DNA of 64,000 nt from Acanthochlamys bracteata (Eukaryota > Streptophyta > Magnoliopsida > Pandanales > Velloziaceae), in contig CM034132.1 in assembly GCA_019914995.1 (NCBI GenBank), positions 8,736,662 to 8,800,661 on the forward strand, given 5' to 3'. The translations under genes and the position numbers were made by a program. The notes under the pieces are model-generated. The model was not told where the DNA came from, did no database searches, and worked only from the letters and a program-made list of their open reading frames with translations. Shown in pieces: positions 35,412 through 47,900 of this stretch (its first letter is position 1; each line of letters starts with the position of its first letter).

Positions 35412-37892
35412 CTCTCTGCTGGAGGTTGTTTGATTTCGTTCGAATTTAAAGCGCACCCGACTGAATGGGTACTAGTTTTGGCGTGGCCATTTTCTGTCGG
35501 TGGTATGATGTTCTACTGAATCGATTACTACCTCTGGTTTCTGGTTGAATTAATGTTAGTTTTTATAGCTTCCGATTATTTTGTTATGTTACATGAGTTG
35601 ACAGAATAGGGAGGGGATTTCATTGAATGATGGCTAGCTAGGGCGAGTACTTTTGTTGTTTCTACTCTTCATTTTATCTTTGTTTAGAATTTGGGAGTGT
35701 ATTTATGTTGTGGTTGCTACTATAGGAGTTTGTTTGATACAGGTTAATCTTTGTAGAATGGTCTTTACTAAACTTAGGATTCGATTGATCAGTGAGTTGA
35801 TACGCTCTGCCAGAAAATGAAATCATGGTTAAATAGTTGTTAGGTTCGTGTTGATACTGTTTATTTGGCATGGACCGACTTAAGTAGACTGTTTGACATT
35901 GATACTGGATTGATTGATCAAATGATGGTCTTAATTATGGAGGCAACAATGAAATAAGTAGTGTGTTTTGTTGCTATATATAGGAGGATGATGAATAACT
36001 AATCTGTTTTCCCCCTCTTTTTTGAGAAGGTTTTGCACATTAGGATTTGCATGTTAATAGCAAACTGCTGCTCTCAATGTTGACCTCGGTAACTTGTTAC
36101 CAACTCAATCTTGACCCTCAGTTTACTTTGTTACCAAGCCCCTTTTGGGGTTTAGTATTTGCCTTCTGAATAAGATACCATAAACAATTCTTCCTATTTA
36201 CAAGTCATTTTACTTTTTTCTTTTCTTTTTTGGTGTTATACTCTTCATCTAGCAGAATTGGTACGCTTGTTTGTGGACTCCATGGCTTTTCTGGTCGAGA
36301 TTCTTTATGGAGTGTCTCGCTTTTTAAATCAATGATCACTGTGCTAAAGTGTCTGCTTGTTACCCCTACTTGCTGCTATACCTTTCCTGCCGTGCTCTTA
36401 TGTTGAAATGGTCATACTTCGTTAGGATTTCACAAATAAAATGCCTCTTCCTTATCCTTAATGTACACTCTTGGCTTCTTCTTCCAATTAGGATAGGATG
36501 CAGAATATATGACAGATTTTCCACTATGAGTAATTTGAAACTTCTTGAGCCTCAGATGTGAGGATTTTTCTATCTATACCTTGAAGCTAGCTTTAATTTT
36601 TTCACACTTTTTGCTTATTATTAAAATAATATTTCTCTTAAGAAAAAATAATGGATGAAAATTTCACCTCTATTTAGTGAAGAGAAGTAGTATAAACACA
36701 ATTTTTCATCAGTAATAACAGTTGGATAAATGTAAAAGGCGTGTTTTAGTTGCTCGGAAGAGAGTTTCGGGAAAGTTGAGTTCAGAGAGAAGCAGTTGAG
36801 AGTGAGTTTCAGTTCTTGTGTTTTAGTTGCACTTGGAAAGTGGAGTTCTATGTAGAGTTTGGAGTTCAAAGTGGAGTTCAGAGTAGAAGTCAGTTTTGGA
36901 AATGGAGTTCGGAGTGGCAATTGTAAACATGTGAAGCGTAGAACTCCAAATTGGTGGAAGTGGGGTTCGCGGCAACTAAAACACGCCCAAAACCTAGCAA
37001 ACAAGCGTGTTCTTCTAAACAATTGGCTTGAGTGAATAGACCTTGTGCATCTGTTAGTTATTGTATTGGCAATAAATTGGTAGTTCTGGTTTTTAAACTA
37101 TGATATAAGATTCACTTAGTTATGATTTTTACATCTCAAATTGCAGGTGATATTTCCGGCCCTTGATCTACGAGTTAAGAATGTCGCAAGAACATATTCT
37201 CTTGAGCACAAGGGGGAAAATGACCTCTTTGATCATTTATTTGAGCTGTTAAACTCAGACGTGCAAAATAATGATAGTTTTCGAAGAGAATTGGCATCTT
37301 GTACTGGGGTGATTCAAACATCCCTTAGCCAGCACATGTCTAAGGAAGAGGAGCAGGTATGAACATATCTAGAATTGTCCAGTCATGCAACATCTTCCTA
37401 CTATGTCTAGAACATGTGCCAGGAACTGTGTGGATATTACGAAGTCGCTACTCATGGATGTACTTCCTATTTGTTACTTGTTAAACCTTATACCTGAATG
37501 CTCCCTGGATTATCTTCTATCTTTCACCAAATTCTTTCTCGCACTGGCGATTGTGGTTTAACATTAGTTTTTATCTTTTCTCCATGTTAACATATGTAAA
37601 AGTGCTCGAATGTTCCTAAGTATGTAGATATTCTGCATGTTTTTGTTTCTGGGTAAGGAAGTTATAGTGATAAGATGACCCAGGGGTTTTATTCAGTCTG
37701 CTGATCTTTCTCAGTTTTATTTAATTTTTAGATGGACTAGGAGCAAATGCAATTCTTGCAGGCTATGGGTGAATTCCGAAGGTTGTAGAATTGGATTTTT
37801 TGGAGCAAGAAATGGTTGAGAGACCTGGGCAAGTGCTGACGAGCAATGTGGGGTCATAGAGTGATAGTCGAAGGGCAGTCTGAGAAGGAAGT

Positions 37893-37941
<49 letters not shown>

Positions 37942-40900
37942 TCAATGAGTTTTAAGAGGTGCACTGATGGTGTTACACCAATCAGTTTCACCTAGCAACA
38001 ATTATCTCATACCTTCCAAGGACAAGGAGGCATGCATCTGAATTACCACCCAAGCCTCACCACATACCGCAGTGTGTACACTCTCGTGCCACATTTTATC
38101 TGAGGTTCTTCTGCACTTATCCCTCCATTCCTACTTCCAGCTTTCCTTTGAACTTGTTCTGATGGGTGCACCTGATCTTATCCTTATAGGCCTTTTGTAA
38201 ACTAATGGATGGAGGAAAGTTGATAACTTATATTTGTTCAATGCATATAGCTCATTTCATGATATAGTTTCATCTGTTACTTGCTCCAAGCTGTTTACAC
38301 TTGTTTTTATATTTTTTCAGGTCATCCCATTGCTTATCCAGAAGTTCTCTATTGAAGAACAGGCTAATTTGGTCTGGCAATTCTTATGTAGCATCCCTGT
38401 TAAGATGATGGCAGAGTTCTTGCCGTGGCTTGCATCTTGTGTTGCATCTGATGAGTATCAAGATATGGTGAAGTGTTTGTGCAAAATAGTTCCTGGAGAA
38501 AAGCTCCTTCAAGAGGTAACTAAGGATTTGCATCGAGTATTTTAGACTATATAACCTTTAACTAGAGTATGAAAAAAATGTTAGGTCATATTCACTTGGA
38601 TGGAAGGCAGTCAGACAGCAAAGGCAGCTGCTACTTGTGCTAATGATTTCCAGTTGGATGGCTGTCCCGTTTATGGCTTAGAGAAGAAGATTATTCAAGA
38701 TATCTCTGCAATCCCACATAATGAGATTGGCAAGAGAAAACATAGAGAAGGTGATCTCGACAATGGCAAGCAAGACCCACCGCCAATTGATGAAATATTA
38801 TACTGGCATAATGCTATTAGAAAAGAGCTAAATGAAATTGCCAAAGAAGCTAAGAAGATGCAGCTATTGGGGGATTTCTCTGTTTTACCTGCTTTAAATG
38901 AAAGACTGCAGTTTCTTGCTGACGTTTGCATCTATCACAGGTATTTGGGGACTTATTTTCAACTTACTGTAAGTTCTTTGTTTTCTGAAGGCTGAGGAGA
39001 TTCTGTCTCGCTATTTTCGCCGTGACATTCTTTGAGTCCTGTCTTTTAGTATGGCATATTAAGTTTCAAATGATTGCTTTTCTGGAAGGTCTTCATTATA
39101 GAAGCCCATGTTGATACTTATTTAGTTAAGCTTAAGCAAGTATATCTTCCTTGATGTGTTTAGAGATCATCCAATATTAACAACTGGATATTCTTGGACA
39201 TTGTTGCCATGAATTTCTTGATACGATGGTTGCGACATCTAATCCATGTGATTATGACCTTAAGAGCTGAATCCATCTTCATCTTTTTGCTATGTGATGT
39301 TCAAGCTAGATTTCATACTTGAAGTAGTATTTCTTTTGATCCTTAGTTGGAGTAGCATGTTGAGTCTTTAGTAGCTTGCTCTGTGTTTTTGTCCCTGTAA
39401 TTGTCATTAAACGGTCTTGCAGTATCGCGGAAGATCAAGTTATATTTCCAGCAGTAGATGGGGAATTCTCGTTTGCACAAGAACATGCTGAAGAAGAAAG
39501 TCAGCTAACCAAATTTAGACATTTGATAGAGAATATCCAGAATGTGGGATGTAACTCAACATCTGCTGAATTTTATTCGAGACTATGTTCACATGCTGAT
39601 CAAATAATGGACACTATTCAGCAACATTTTCTCAAAGAAGAAGCTCAGGTAACTTAAATAATATTTGGTATGTTTCACGGGCAGTTTTTGATGCGTTTAT
39701 TGCACTTTCTTCCTAGGTCCTGCCATTAGCAAGGATGTTTAGCCATGAAAAGCAGAGAGAACTACTTTACAGGAGCATATGTGTTATGCCGTTGAAGGTA
39801 TTAGAACGTGTTTTGCCTTGGTTGGTTGCCACACTAACCGAAAGTGAGGCCAGAAAGTTTCTGCTGAACATGCAGATGGCAGGTTGTGTGAAATCCTTCT
39901 TTTAATTTGGATATAACAGTAATACATCTGCTCAGTTTGTCATTAGTTGTAAAAGGCTTATTATTCTTCATGCGTTCTGTGCAGCTTCGGTTTCTGACAC
40001 AGCACTGGTAACTCTTTTTTCTGGGTGGGCATGCAAGAGTCGTTTCCAGGATGGTTCTCGATTCATGTGCTTGTCTCCAAGGCCTATAAGCTGCTGTCAA
40101 TTAAATGACCAGAATGAGATAGAAGAAGACTGTGATAGGGCATTATGTGCTTGTGCTTGCCCTTTTACAAAGTGGCCTGGATCATCATCTGCAAATAATA
40201 AAACTCAGCGGCCTAATAAAAGATGCAACCACTCAAAATCATGTGGAGGTGTTGCGGAAGCTGATCAGTTACAAACTGAGAAAAAGCATTGCAGCAATCA
40301 AGTTTGCTGTGTCCCAGGATTAGGGGTAGATAGTAGTAACTTGGGAATGAACTCACTGGCTACTGCAAAGTCCTTGCGTTCTTTGTCTTATAGTTCATCT
40401 GCTCCTTCCCTGAATTCCAGCCTCTTCTCCTGGGATACTGATTTCATGTCATTGAACCTAGGGCAGACAGGTAGGCCTATTGACAACATATTCAAATTCC
40501 ATAAAGCAATACGCAAAGATTTGGAATATTTGGATGTTGAATCTGGGAAGCTCATAGATTGCGATGAGGCCGTTCTTCGGCAATTCATTGGAAGATTTCG
40601 ATTATTGTGGGGTCTATATAGAGCTCACAGTAATGCTGAGGATGATATTGTGTTTCCAGCTTTAGAATCCAGAGAGACACTTCACAATGTGAGCCACTCA
40701 TACACTCTTGATCACAAGCAAGAGGAGAAGCTATTTAATGACATATCTGAAGTTCTTTCTGAGCTGTCAGAATTACATGAGCACTTCGATCGTACTGCAA
40801 CAGCTGAAAGAAATTCTAATTTTTTTAGCAATGGTTCTGATTTGAGAAAAAAACACAATGAGCTTGCTACTAGGCTGCAAGGGATGTGCAAGTCCATACG

Positions 40901-43623
40901 AGTTACCTTAGACCATCATGTTTACAGAGAAGAACTTGAGTTGTGGCCATTGTTTGACAAGCACTTTTCTGTTGAAGAGCAGGACAAAATTGTTGGCCGC
41001 ATAATTGGAACAACAGGAGCAGAAGTTTTGCAATCGATGCTGCCATGGGTTACTTCTGCACTAACACAAGAGGAGCAAAACAAAATGATGGATACATGGA
41101 GGCATGCTACCAAAAACACTATGTTCAACGAATGGCTAAACGAATGGTGGAAAGGTTCACCTATATCTGCACAAGATGCAACAGAGGGCAGTGTACAACA
41201 AGAAGGTTGGAGTACCTTTCTTACACGAAAAGTTTCATATGTTTTTCTCTTTGAACTCTTGCTTCGTTAATGTATAGTCAGTCACATTTGCAAGGATAGT
41301 CAAGCATATTGTTAAACAGGATTTGTGATTTGTTGTAACCTTTGTACTCTTTCAGGAGTTGAGCACCAAGACTCTTTTGACCAGAGTGAGATGTTTAAGC
41401 CTGGTTGGAAGGATATTTTCCGAATGAACCAGAATGAACTAGAGGCTGAAATACGCAAGGTTTCTCGAGATCCATCACTTGACCCACGCAGAAAGGCATA
41501 TCTCATTCAGAACCTTATGACAAGGTTTGTCCTATTTTTAACTGGGTATTAATTTCTGTTGGTAGAGCATGCAAGTTGATTTTTGGTTGTTACCACACAG
41601 TCGATGGATAGCTTCCCAACAGAAGCTACTACAAGCAACAAGTGGGGAGGGTGTAGATGGTCAGCGTGTGACTGGTTGTTGCGCATCGTTTAGGGATCCA
41701 GAGAAACAAATATATGGGTGTGAGCACTATAAAAGGAATTGCAAGCTTCTTGCTGCGTGTTGTAACAAGTTGTTCACTTGCAGATTCTGCCATGATAAAG
41801 TCAGTGATCATTCCATGGACAGGTAAATTTACCTTTCTCTTTTTCCATGTTGAACAGCTTTCCTTATGGTTATTTATAGCTATATTTTCAGGACTGCCGT
41901 ATTTTTCATGCATTTTTCTGTTCACATATGACTGCATTGTATAAAATAGTGGTCAGCAGCTCATCCCTTTGAAATGAGAATAACTGCTATCTTCATGAGT
42001 GTTTCTATCGGTTTATTCAATATCTCTGAACTATTGATGATTAGTTTAATATTTTATTATTCATCAGGCAAACTGCTAAAGGATTTTTATTATCAATTTT
42101 TCTGATTGCTTTCTACCAAGTACAATCTCTCAAAACCGGTGCAAAGGAGAGCTGTCAATTTTGTTTTTCTCATTTACTTCCTGTTTGGCAGGAAAGTGAC
42201 GACTGAAATGATGTGCATGCGTTGCTTGAAAATTCAGCCAGTTGGCCCTACTTGCAAGACACCTTCGTGCAATGGACTTTCAATGGCAAAATACTTTTGT
42301 AATATCTGCAAGTTTTTTGATGATGAAAGGTATTCTCATTCAGAACTATGCTTTCTTAGTCTCTTTGACAGAGGTCATTTTATCATTTTCCAGGATAACT
42401 ACCCACAAAGGGTTTTATTACTTACCTGCACTGCTATATTATTTAACTAAAATATTGTGATAGGTCTGCTGAAACCAATTTAAAGAAAGGCACAAGAATG
42501 GTTTCTGAAAGTCTTTACCTGTCTGTTTAATCCAGGTCTGTTTATCACTGCCCCTTTTGCAACCTATGTCGTGTTGGAAAAGGGCTTGGCGTGGATTTCT
42601 TTCATTGCATGACATGCAATTGTTGCTTGGGTATGAAATTGGTAGAGCATAAATGTCGCGAAAAGGGTTTGGAAGCGAACTGTCCAATTTGCTGCGATTT
42701 TCTGTTCACATCAAGTGCAGCTGTAAGAGCACTTCCCTGTGGTCATTTCATGCACTCAGCTTGCTTTCAGGTTGGTCTCTCATCTTAATCTTTCCTGGGA
42801 TTATTTCTGTCCATCGTATGAGCATACATAATGCAGATGTTTGACACTGTATTTATATTTTTCCTTAGGCATACACATGCAGTCACTATACTTGTCCAAT
42901 ATGCAGCAAGTCTTTGGGAGACATGGCAGTAAGAGACCTCTAACTGATTTTTCTTTAGCCTTTATTTCTTAAAAATATCCATCGACCATATGTAGGACTG
43001 TCTAGAGCTAAATGTATTTGAGGATTAATGCAATAACCATAGCATTCAGTACTTCAGTATAAGTAGTTTAAGTGCTTTGATTATGTATGTGCGGTACATT
43101 CATAGTTGCTGACATGCTTATAGAATAATGGAGTTGGTACCATGACTTGTTTGTTGAAAGTTTTGGAACAACTGCATTAGGCTTTAAAAAATGGTATTAA
43201 CAGTTGAAATTTGAAACATAGTTATTCATAAAAGTTCCTGTTATTGAAACCCTTGACTACTCGGTGGCTATGGCATTGTTTCTCTTGTAAATTCTTGTAG
43301 TTAGAATGCTGATTCACTCTGCTTACTTTTGTAGGTGTATTTCGGCATGCTTGACGCATTGTTAGCTGCTGAAGAGCTTCCAGAGGAATACAGGGACAGA
43401 TGTCAGGTATAATGGAACCAACCCAGTGTGGTTTTATCTTTCTCCTCCCAAATTATGCAACAGAGAATAATAAACTGAATGGTTCCAGGACATACTTTGC
43501 AATGATTGCGATAAAAAGGGTTCATCACGCTTTCACTGGTTATATCACAAGTGCAGCTTCTGTGGCTCTTACAACACCAGAGTAATTAAGAATGACACGA
43601 ATTGCTCGACATCCAACCAGTGA
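35078..43623 (+). CDS. BTS: BRUTUS: hemerythrin-domain RING E3 ubiquitin ligase (iron sensor)
   Basis: Fourteen exons: 35,078-35,374; 37,147-37,356; 38,321-38,515; 38,585-38,940; 39,423-39,648; 39,717-39,882; 39,985-41,205; 41,356-41,524; 41,601-41,822; 42,192-42,329; 42,536-42,770; 42,869-42,928; 43,335-43,406; 43,489-43,623. They join in frame to 1,233 residues, close to Arabidopsis BTS. Three hemerythrin domains bind iron: about 48-185 ([28 protein letters not shown]), 308-445 ([25 protein letters not shown]) and 625-790 ([37 protein letters not shown]). Then come a CHY zinc finger ([10 protein letters not shown]), a CTCHY finger, a RING ([29 protein letters not shown]) and a C-terminal zinc ribbon ([20 protein letters not shown]). 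In Arabidopsis BTS is nuclear and degrades bHLH regulators of iron uptake. All metal ligands I checked are present. Confidence 0.97.
35381..35418. repeat. (CT)n microsatellite at the start of BTS intron 1
   Basis: About 38 bases of CT units begin six bases inside intron 1, directly after the donor GTCAGT. Confidence 0.95.
36738..36987. mobile_element. MITE (250 bp) in BTS intron 1 with perfect 16-bp TIR
   Basis: The element begins GGCGTGTTTTAGTTGC and ends with its exact reverse complement. The flanks share only AAAA, so a 3-4 base duplication is possible but ambiguous; that and the terminal sequence suggest the Harbinger/Tourist or a similar group. The interior repeats GAGTTCAGAG/GGAGTTC words. 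It has no coding capacity; an antisense 133-codon frame (36,621-37,022) spans it by chance. Confidence 0.75.
37893..37938. repeat. (GA)n microsatellite in BTS intron 2
   Basis: About 46 bases of GA units on the sense strand, complementary to the CT run in intron 1. Confidence 0.95.
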
Positions 43624-44919
43624 TGGGATACATCGTTTTTGCTTCAGATTTTTATTTCTTTTCAACTTTTTCCCCATCTCTGCTCCTCGTTAGCTTTTGT
43701 TTCTCCAGCTGTATAGAAATCATACGAGTTACAGTAGTTGAGTGTAAAATATACAAGATTAGTTCATAGTTGATCAATTTTTCACCAAAAAGTGAAGTCT
43801 CGTACCTTTCTACCTTTGAAGATGCAATGTAGGATAAGGACCATAATTCAAATCCAGTTGCTGTTATAGTCACTCGTGCTGTCAATTCTATTTTGGCTTC
43901 ATCGCAGCGGTGCTGTTGTAAGTGGGTTTGTCTCTTTTTCACGTTCTTTATTTAACTCATTTATCTCCTGGAGCGGGACCTTGTTTGCGTCTCTTGGAAG
44001 CCTATGAAAGTCAATTGGATCTTTAACAACACAATTGAACAATTTGGAATTCAATTTTCAGGTAGTTTTTATTGCAGTGTTAGTTATTGCATTTAAAGAT
44101 AGGACAGATTTTCAAGATGCTTGAGCTGTGATTTTGTGAAAATGCAGACCGCACGCAGAGTTTGCGTTTCTTTCTTTATCAATAATTGAGGGAGATAAAG
44201 GGGCTGTTTCATCGTTGCTCATCCTCATACTTATCTTCTCATTTTTATTTTTATTTTTTATAAAATTTTAAAATATTTTATAATGTTTATTAAAAAAATT
44301 TAAAATTATAGAAAATTTTTTATATTGTGAGAATATTTTTTATAAAAAGATTATAAAGCTTGTTTTAAAAAAATTTAATAATACTTTTTTATTAAAAAAA
44401 CTTTTTTTCGTTGAAGAAAAATATTCTCAAAATCTGGACTTCCTCGTTGAAGAAAATAATGTCGACGACGAACTTGGATGAGATATTGTCCATTGCCCTT
44501 TTAAAAATTAAATGGTTAAGCTGAAAATCAGAACATAAAACCTCCCAAAGATTAAACCACTGAGTTAGCAGCAAAAGAACAAAAGATGTCTAAGCAATAC
44601 AACAAAACCAAAAATGCTACTTTTATTTATTTGGGCCTTGTTGCTTCTATAAACAGTTGCATCAGTTTCCAAAAGTCCTTGCACCTTCTAAAAAAAAAAG
44701 AGCTACTTACACGAAGGCATGTTATTGCATCAGAAAGGTATTTTTCCTCTTGCAACAGACATGCACTCAGGAGAATTAATTGATTTCTACATTACCTGGC
44801 AAAGACTTTACACATCTGAACAATAATTGTACTCACCACACAAGGCCTGGCCATTCCTGCAGTGTCTTACAACTGCAGACGTTCTCCTTACTAATTTCCT
44901 TACGATTTGGTAGTAAAGT
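43624..44919. other. Convergent 3' regions of BTS and the glucose transporter
   Basis: Contains both 3' UTRs and, at about 44,225-44,400, a degraded AT-rich repeat. Frames at 43,652 and 44,586 are not supported as genes. Confidence 0.5.
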
Positions 44920-47900
44920 TTACACTGGGTTTAAAGCAAGCTCTATTTCCTCCAATGAACGGCCCTTTGTTTCAACCACATTGGCAGATATGTAAAGAAC
45001 GGCTAGGATGCACACAGACGCAAATCCCAAATAAACTCTGCTAATCCCGTACTTGTTCACAACACTTAAGAAGTAGAGACCAATAACAAAATTGGATACC
45101 TATAGAACAGATGAACAATACTTAGAAAAATTATTAATATCCCTCAAATGATGGACGCTAATAGTCTGCTATATGGTACTCAAGTTGATAGGGTAGGAAA
45201 AACCACCCTTGCTTACCCAATGCATGCCCAAGGATAAAGCAACTGCCTTGGCTCTGATTCTGGAGGCAAATATCTCAGGAAGGAGAAGAGCAGGTACAGG
45301 ACCGGCCCCTAGTGAAAAAGACAAAACATAGCTGCAAATATGGCCACATGATTGTCATTAATTAAATGTTGAACAATAAAAACAAGAAAATTTGATCTTA
45401 CGGTTAGTTGAAATATCAGTCATAACTTACAGGACTGTGCCAGCCACGGCTAGGATTCCAGAATACGGTGCAAGGACTTGCCATGTGAATGACAAAGAAA
45501 GGAGTAGCATGGAAGCAGCCTTCAAAAAATGATAAAGGATTCTTCAGACAATTTAACTCAGAATCAGGCAAAATTTGCTAAGAAATAGCATTCAAGTATT
45601 TAACCACTTAAATGTCAACAGGGAGCACCTGAAAGTACAAGAAACTTCATTGACTATTAGCTCAATATCTTACACCATTACTATCGAGTACCGAAGGGCA
45701 TTGAAGTGTAAACTTATCCAAGTATAAAGGCTGTCTCTGTCAAGATACTTACCATTCCAGAAAAGCTAGTAATTAGTAGGCTTTTCCGTCCTTGCTTGTC
45801 CATTAGAGAAGATGCAATTGCTGTGCCTGCAAAGAACATGAACAATGCATTAGATGGTTAGTGATTTTCGACCAACAATGGCTACATTCAACCAAGATAG
45901 TATGCCACAAATAGAATAGTAGAGGTTACCAACCAAAGACATTTGCTGCCCCAACAAGGGCACTTGCTGCAACATCAGAAGAAATTCCAGCACTACGGAA
46001 CACTGATGTTGAGTAGTAAACCACAGCATTTATTCCAGCTAACTGCTGGAACAAGAACAAGGCAGCCCCCACACTAACAACTGCAATTGTAAGAGCCAGT
46101 AAATAAGAAACATTCTCATGCAAAGCGACAGCTCAGAATAGATTCATCATCAAAATTACAAATCTGTTTCAGTGCAAGTAGTTTAATAGTAGTCAATTTA
46201 GAAACTTTGCTCCACAAGTATTAATCAGTGATCGGTAATCAGTCAAGCAGGTATTATTCACTAAATCAAAGAACTGCAGCTCTTGGTAAACTTTATACAC
46301 TTTTTATGAACAAAGTCTGTGTAGAGGTATCTGCATCAGGTGATTCACTATAATGTTTTTTCGGAAGAAAACCAAAATTGTATAATTTGCGGGTGTATAT
46401 AAGCCTAATTCAGCAAATTTTATGTTTTAAGCTTGCCAAATATTAAAGCAAGTCATAGGAGACTCTTTAAGCTTACCTTTCCAATACCGTTTACTGAAAA
46501 GATCAAACCAGCTAGCATCTTGTTCTATAGAACCTTGACTACCTGCTCTCAAATCATGCATGACCTCAGCAACTCGGTCTTTTCCATAAAGCTTCCTTAT
46601 TGAAATTTCTGCTTGAGGATGCTTTCCTTGCTGTATCATAGAAGTCAAACTGGGACTTAATCAGCAATCAGAAATATGGCACCAAACCAGATGAAATAAT
46701 AGCTATTTCACCTTAGTTTCCCTAAATCCAGACAGATTGCATCACACAAGAATATCCCTATATACACTAGGACTGCAGTCTACCAGATTTGTTTTCAGTA
46801 GGAACTATTCCAGTTTTGTCTTGGCACCCCTTTCTGAGAGATCACATGTCACGGCCAGCAATGCACTGCCCAAACTAGGTTTTCTTTCAGCGATAAAGGC
46901 ACTCTCATTGCATACTCAGTCGTCATTTCTTTCTCACAGGAAAACTATAAACCCAAGAATGCTATACAGCCCTTCTATGTATCTTGTGCGCCATTCTATG
47001 TACCCATTTACCCAGATTTGCAGTTTGACATTCTCCGAAAGGAAGAATTCATTCTTTTCACCTCTTAGTATCATCTCACTCAAAGGGAATAGTGGATGAC
47101 CATGATTTTCATACAATTTGAGATAAATTGGATGTTCCAAATGTTAGTTTGTAATTGCAACCAACAAAAAAATTATTTCAGAGGATTCATTAGCTTGCTA
47201 GGATCTAAAGTATCCTGAAGAGTTGCACAGGCTTTTAAGCCTGAGATGTTGCAAGGGACATGAAAAAACAGTTGTTGTGGATCCGAACACAGTAAGGCTC
47301 TTTTTCAAGTAGCATGCTTGTTGTCAAAGTTGGTTGGGTTCCAATTCGAGGCATGCACCATATCATTCCTTTGCTATATTGGCAAATGTCAATGAACATG
47401 GGTCAAAACAGTATGATCAGGCACGAGGCGGATATATATTAGTTACAATTCTCAGATTCAGGTAGACTCAGGTCAATGACTTGATTTTGAAACTTAGGAA
47501 AAGCTTATGTGTGCATTACTTGGGTTAAGGCCAACCCAAACTATATCCCAGTTATTAATGGAAAGACTTCCTTGGATGAGGGCAGCATTTATGCAAATAA
47601 CGCAGACCTTCATATTCTGTCTAATATATTTAAGCAACCGTATAAAAAGTATGGAAAAGTAAACATGTCATTAATACCTGGAAGAGCCAACGAGGACTTT
47701 CGGGAGAAATAGCCATTCCTAGTGCCAAGAGAATAGAGGGAACAACAGCAATCCAAAACATTGTTCTCCACCTAATTCAATAAAAGTTTCACATGATAAA
47801 TTAAGACCTCATATACTGCAAAATCAATCCATTGGAGTTATTGCTTTTTTAAAAATATGATTAAAAAATCACAATTATTGCACAGTATACGTTTCAGCTA

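Noticed and set aside
36621..37022. 133-codon antisense frame in BTS intron 1
   Set aside because: It spans a MITE and has no recognisable domain, so chance is more likely.
47320..47370. GGGTTCCAATTC resembling a tRNA T-arm
   Set aside because: No matching stems upstream; it lies in an intron of the glucose-transporter gene.
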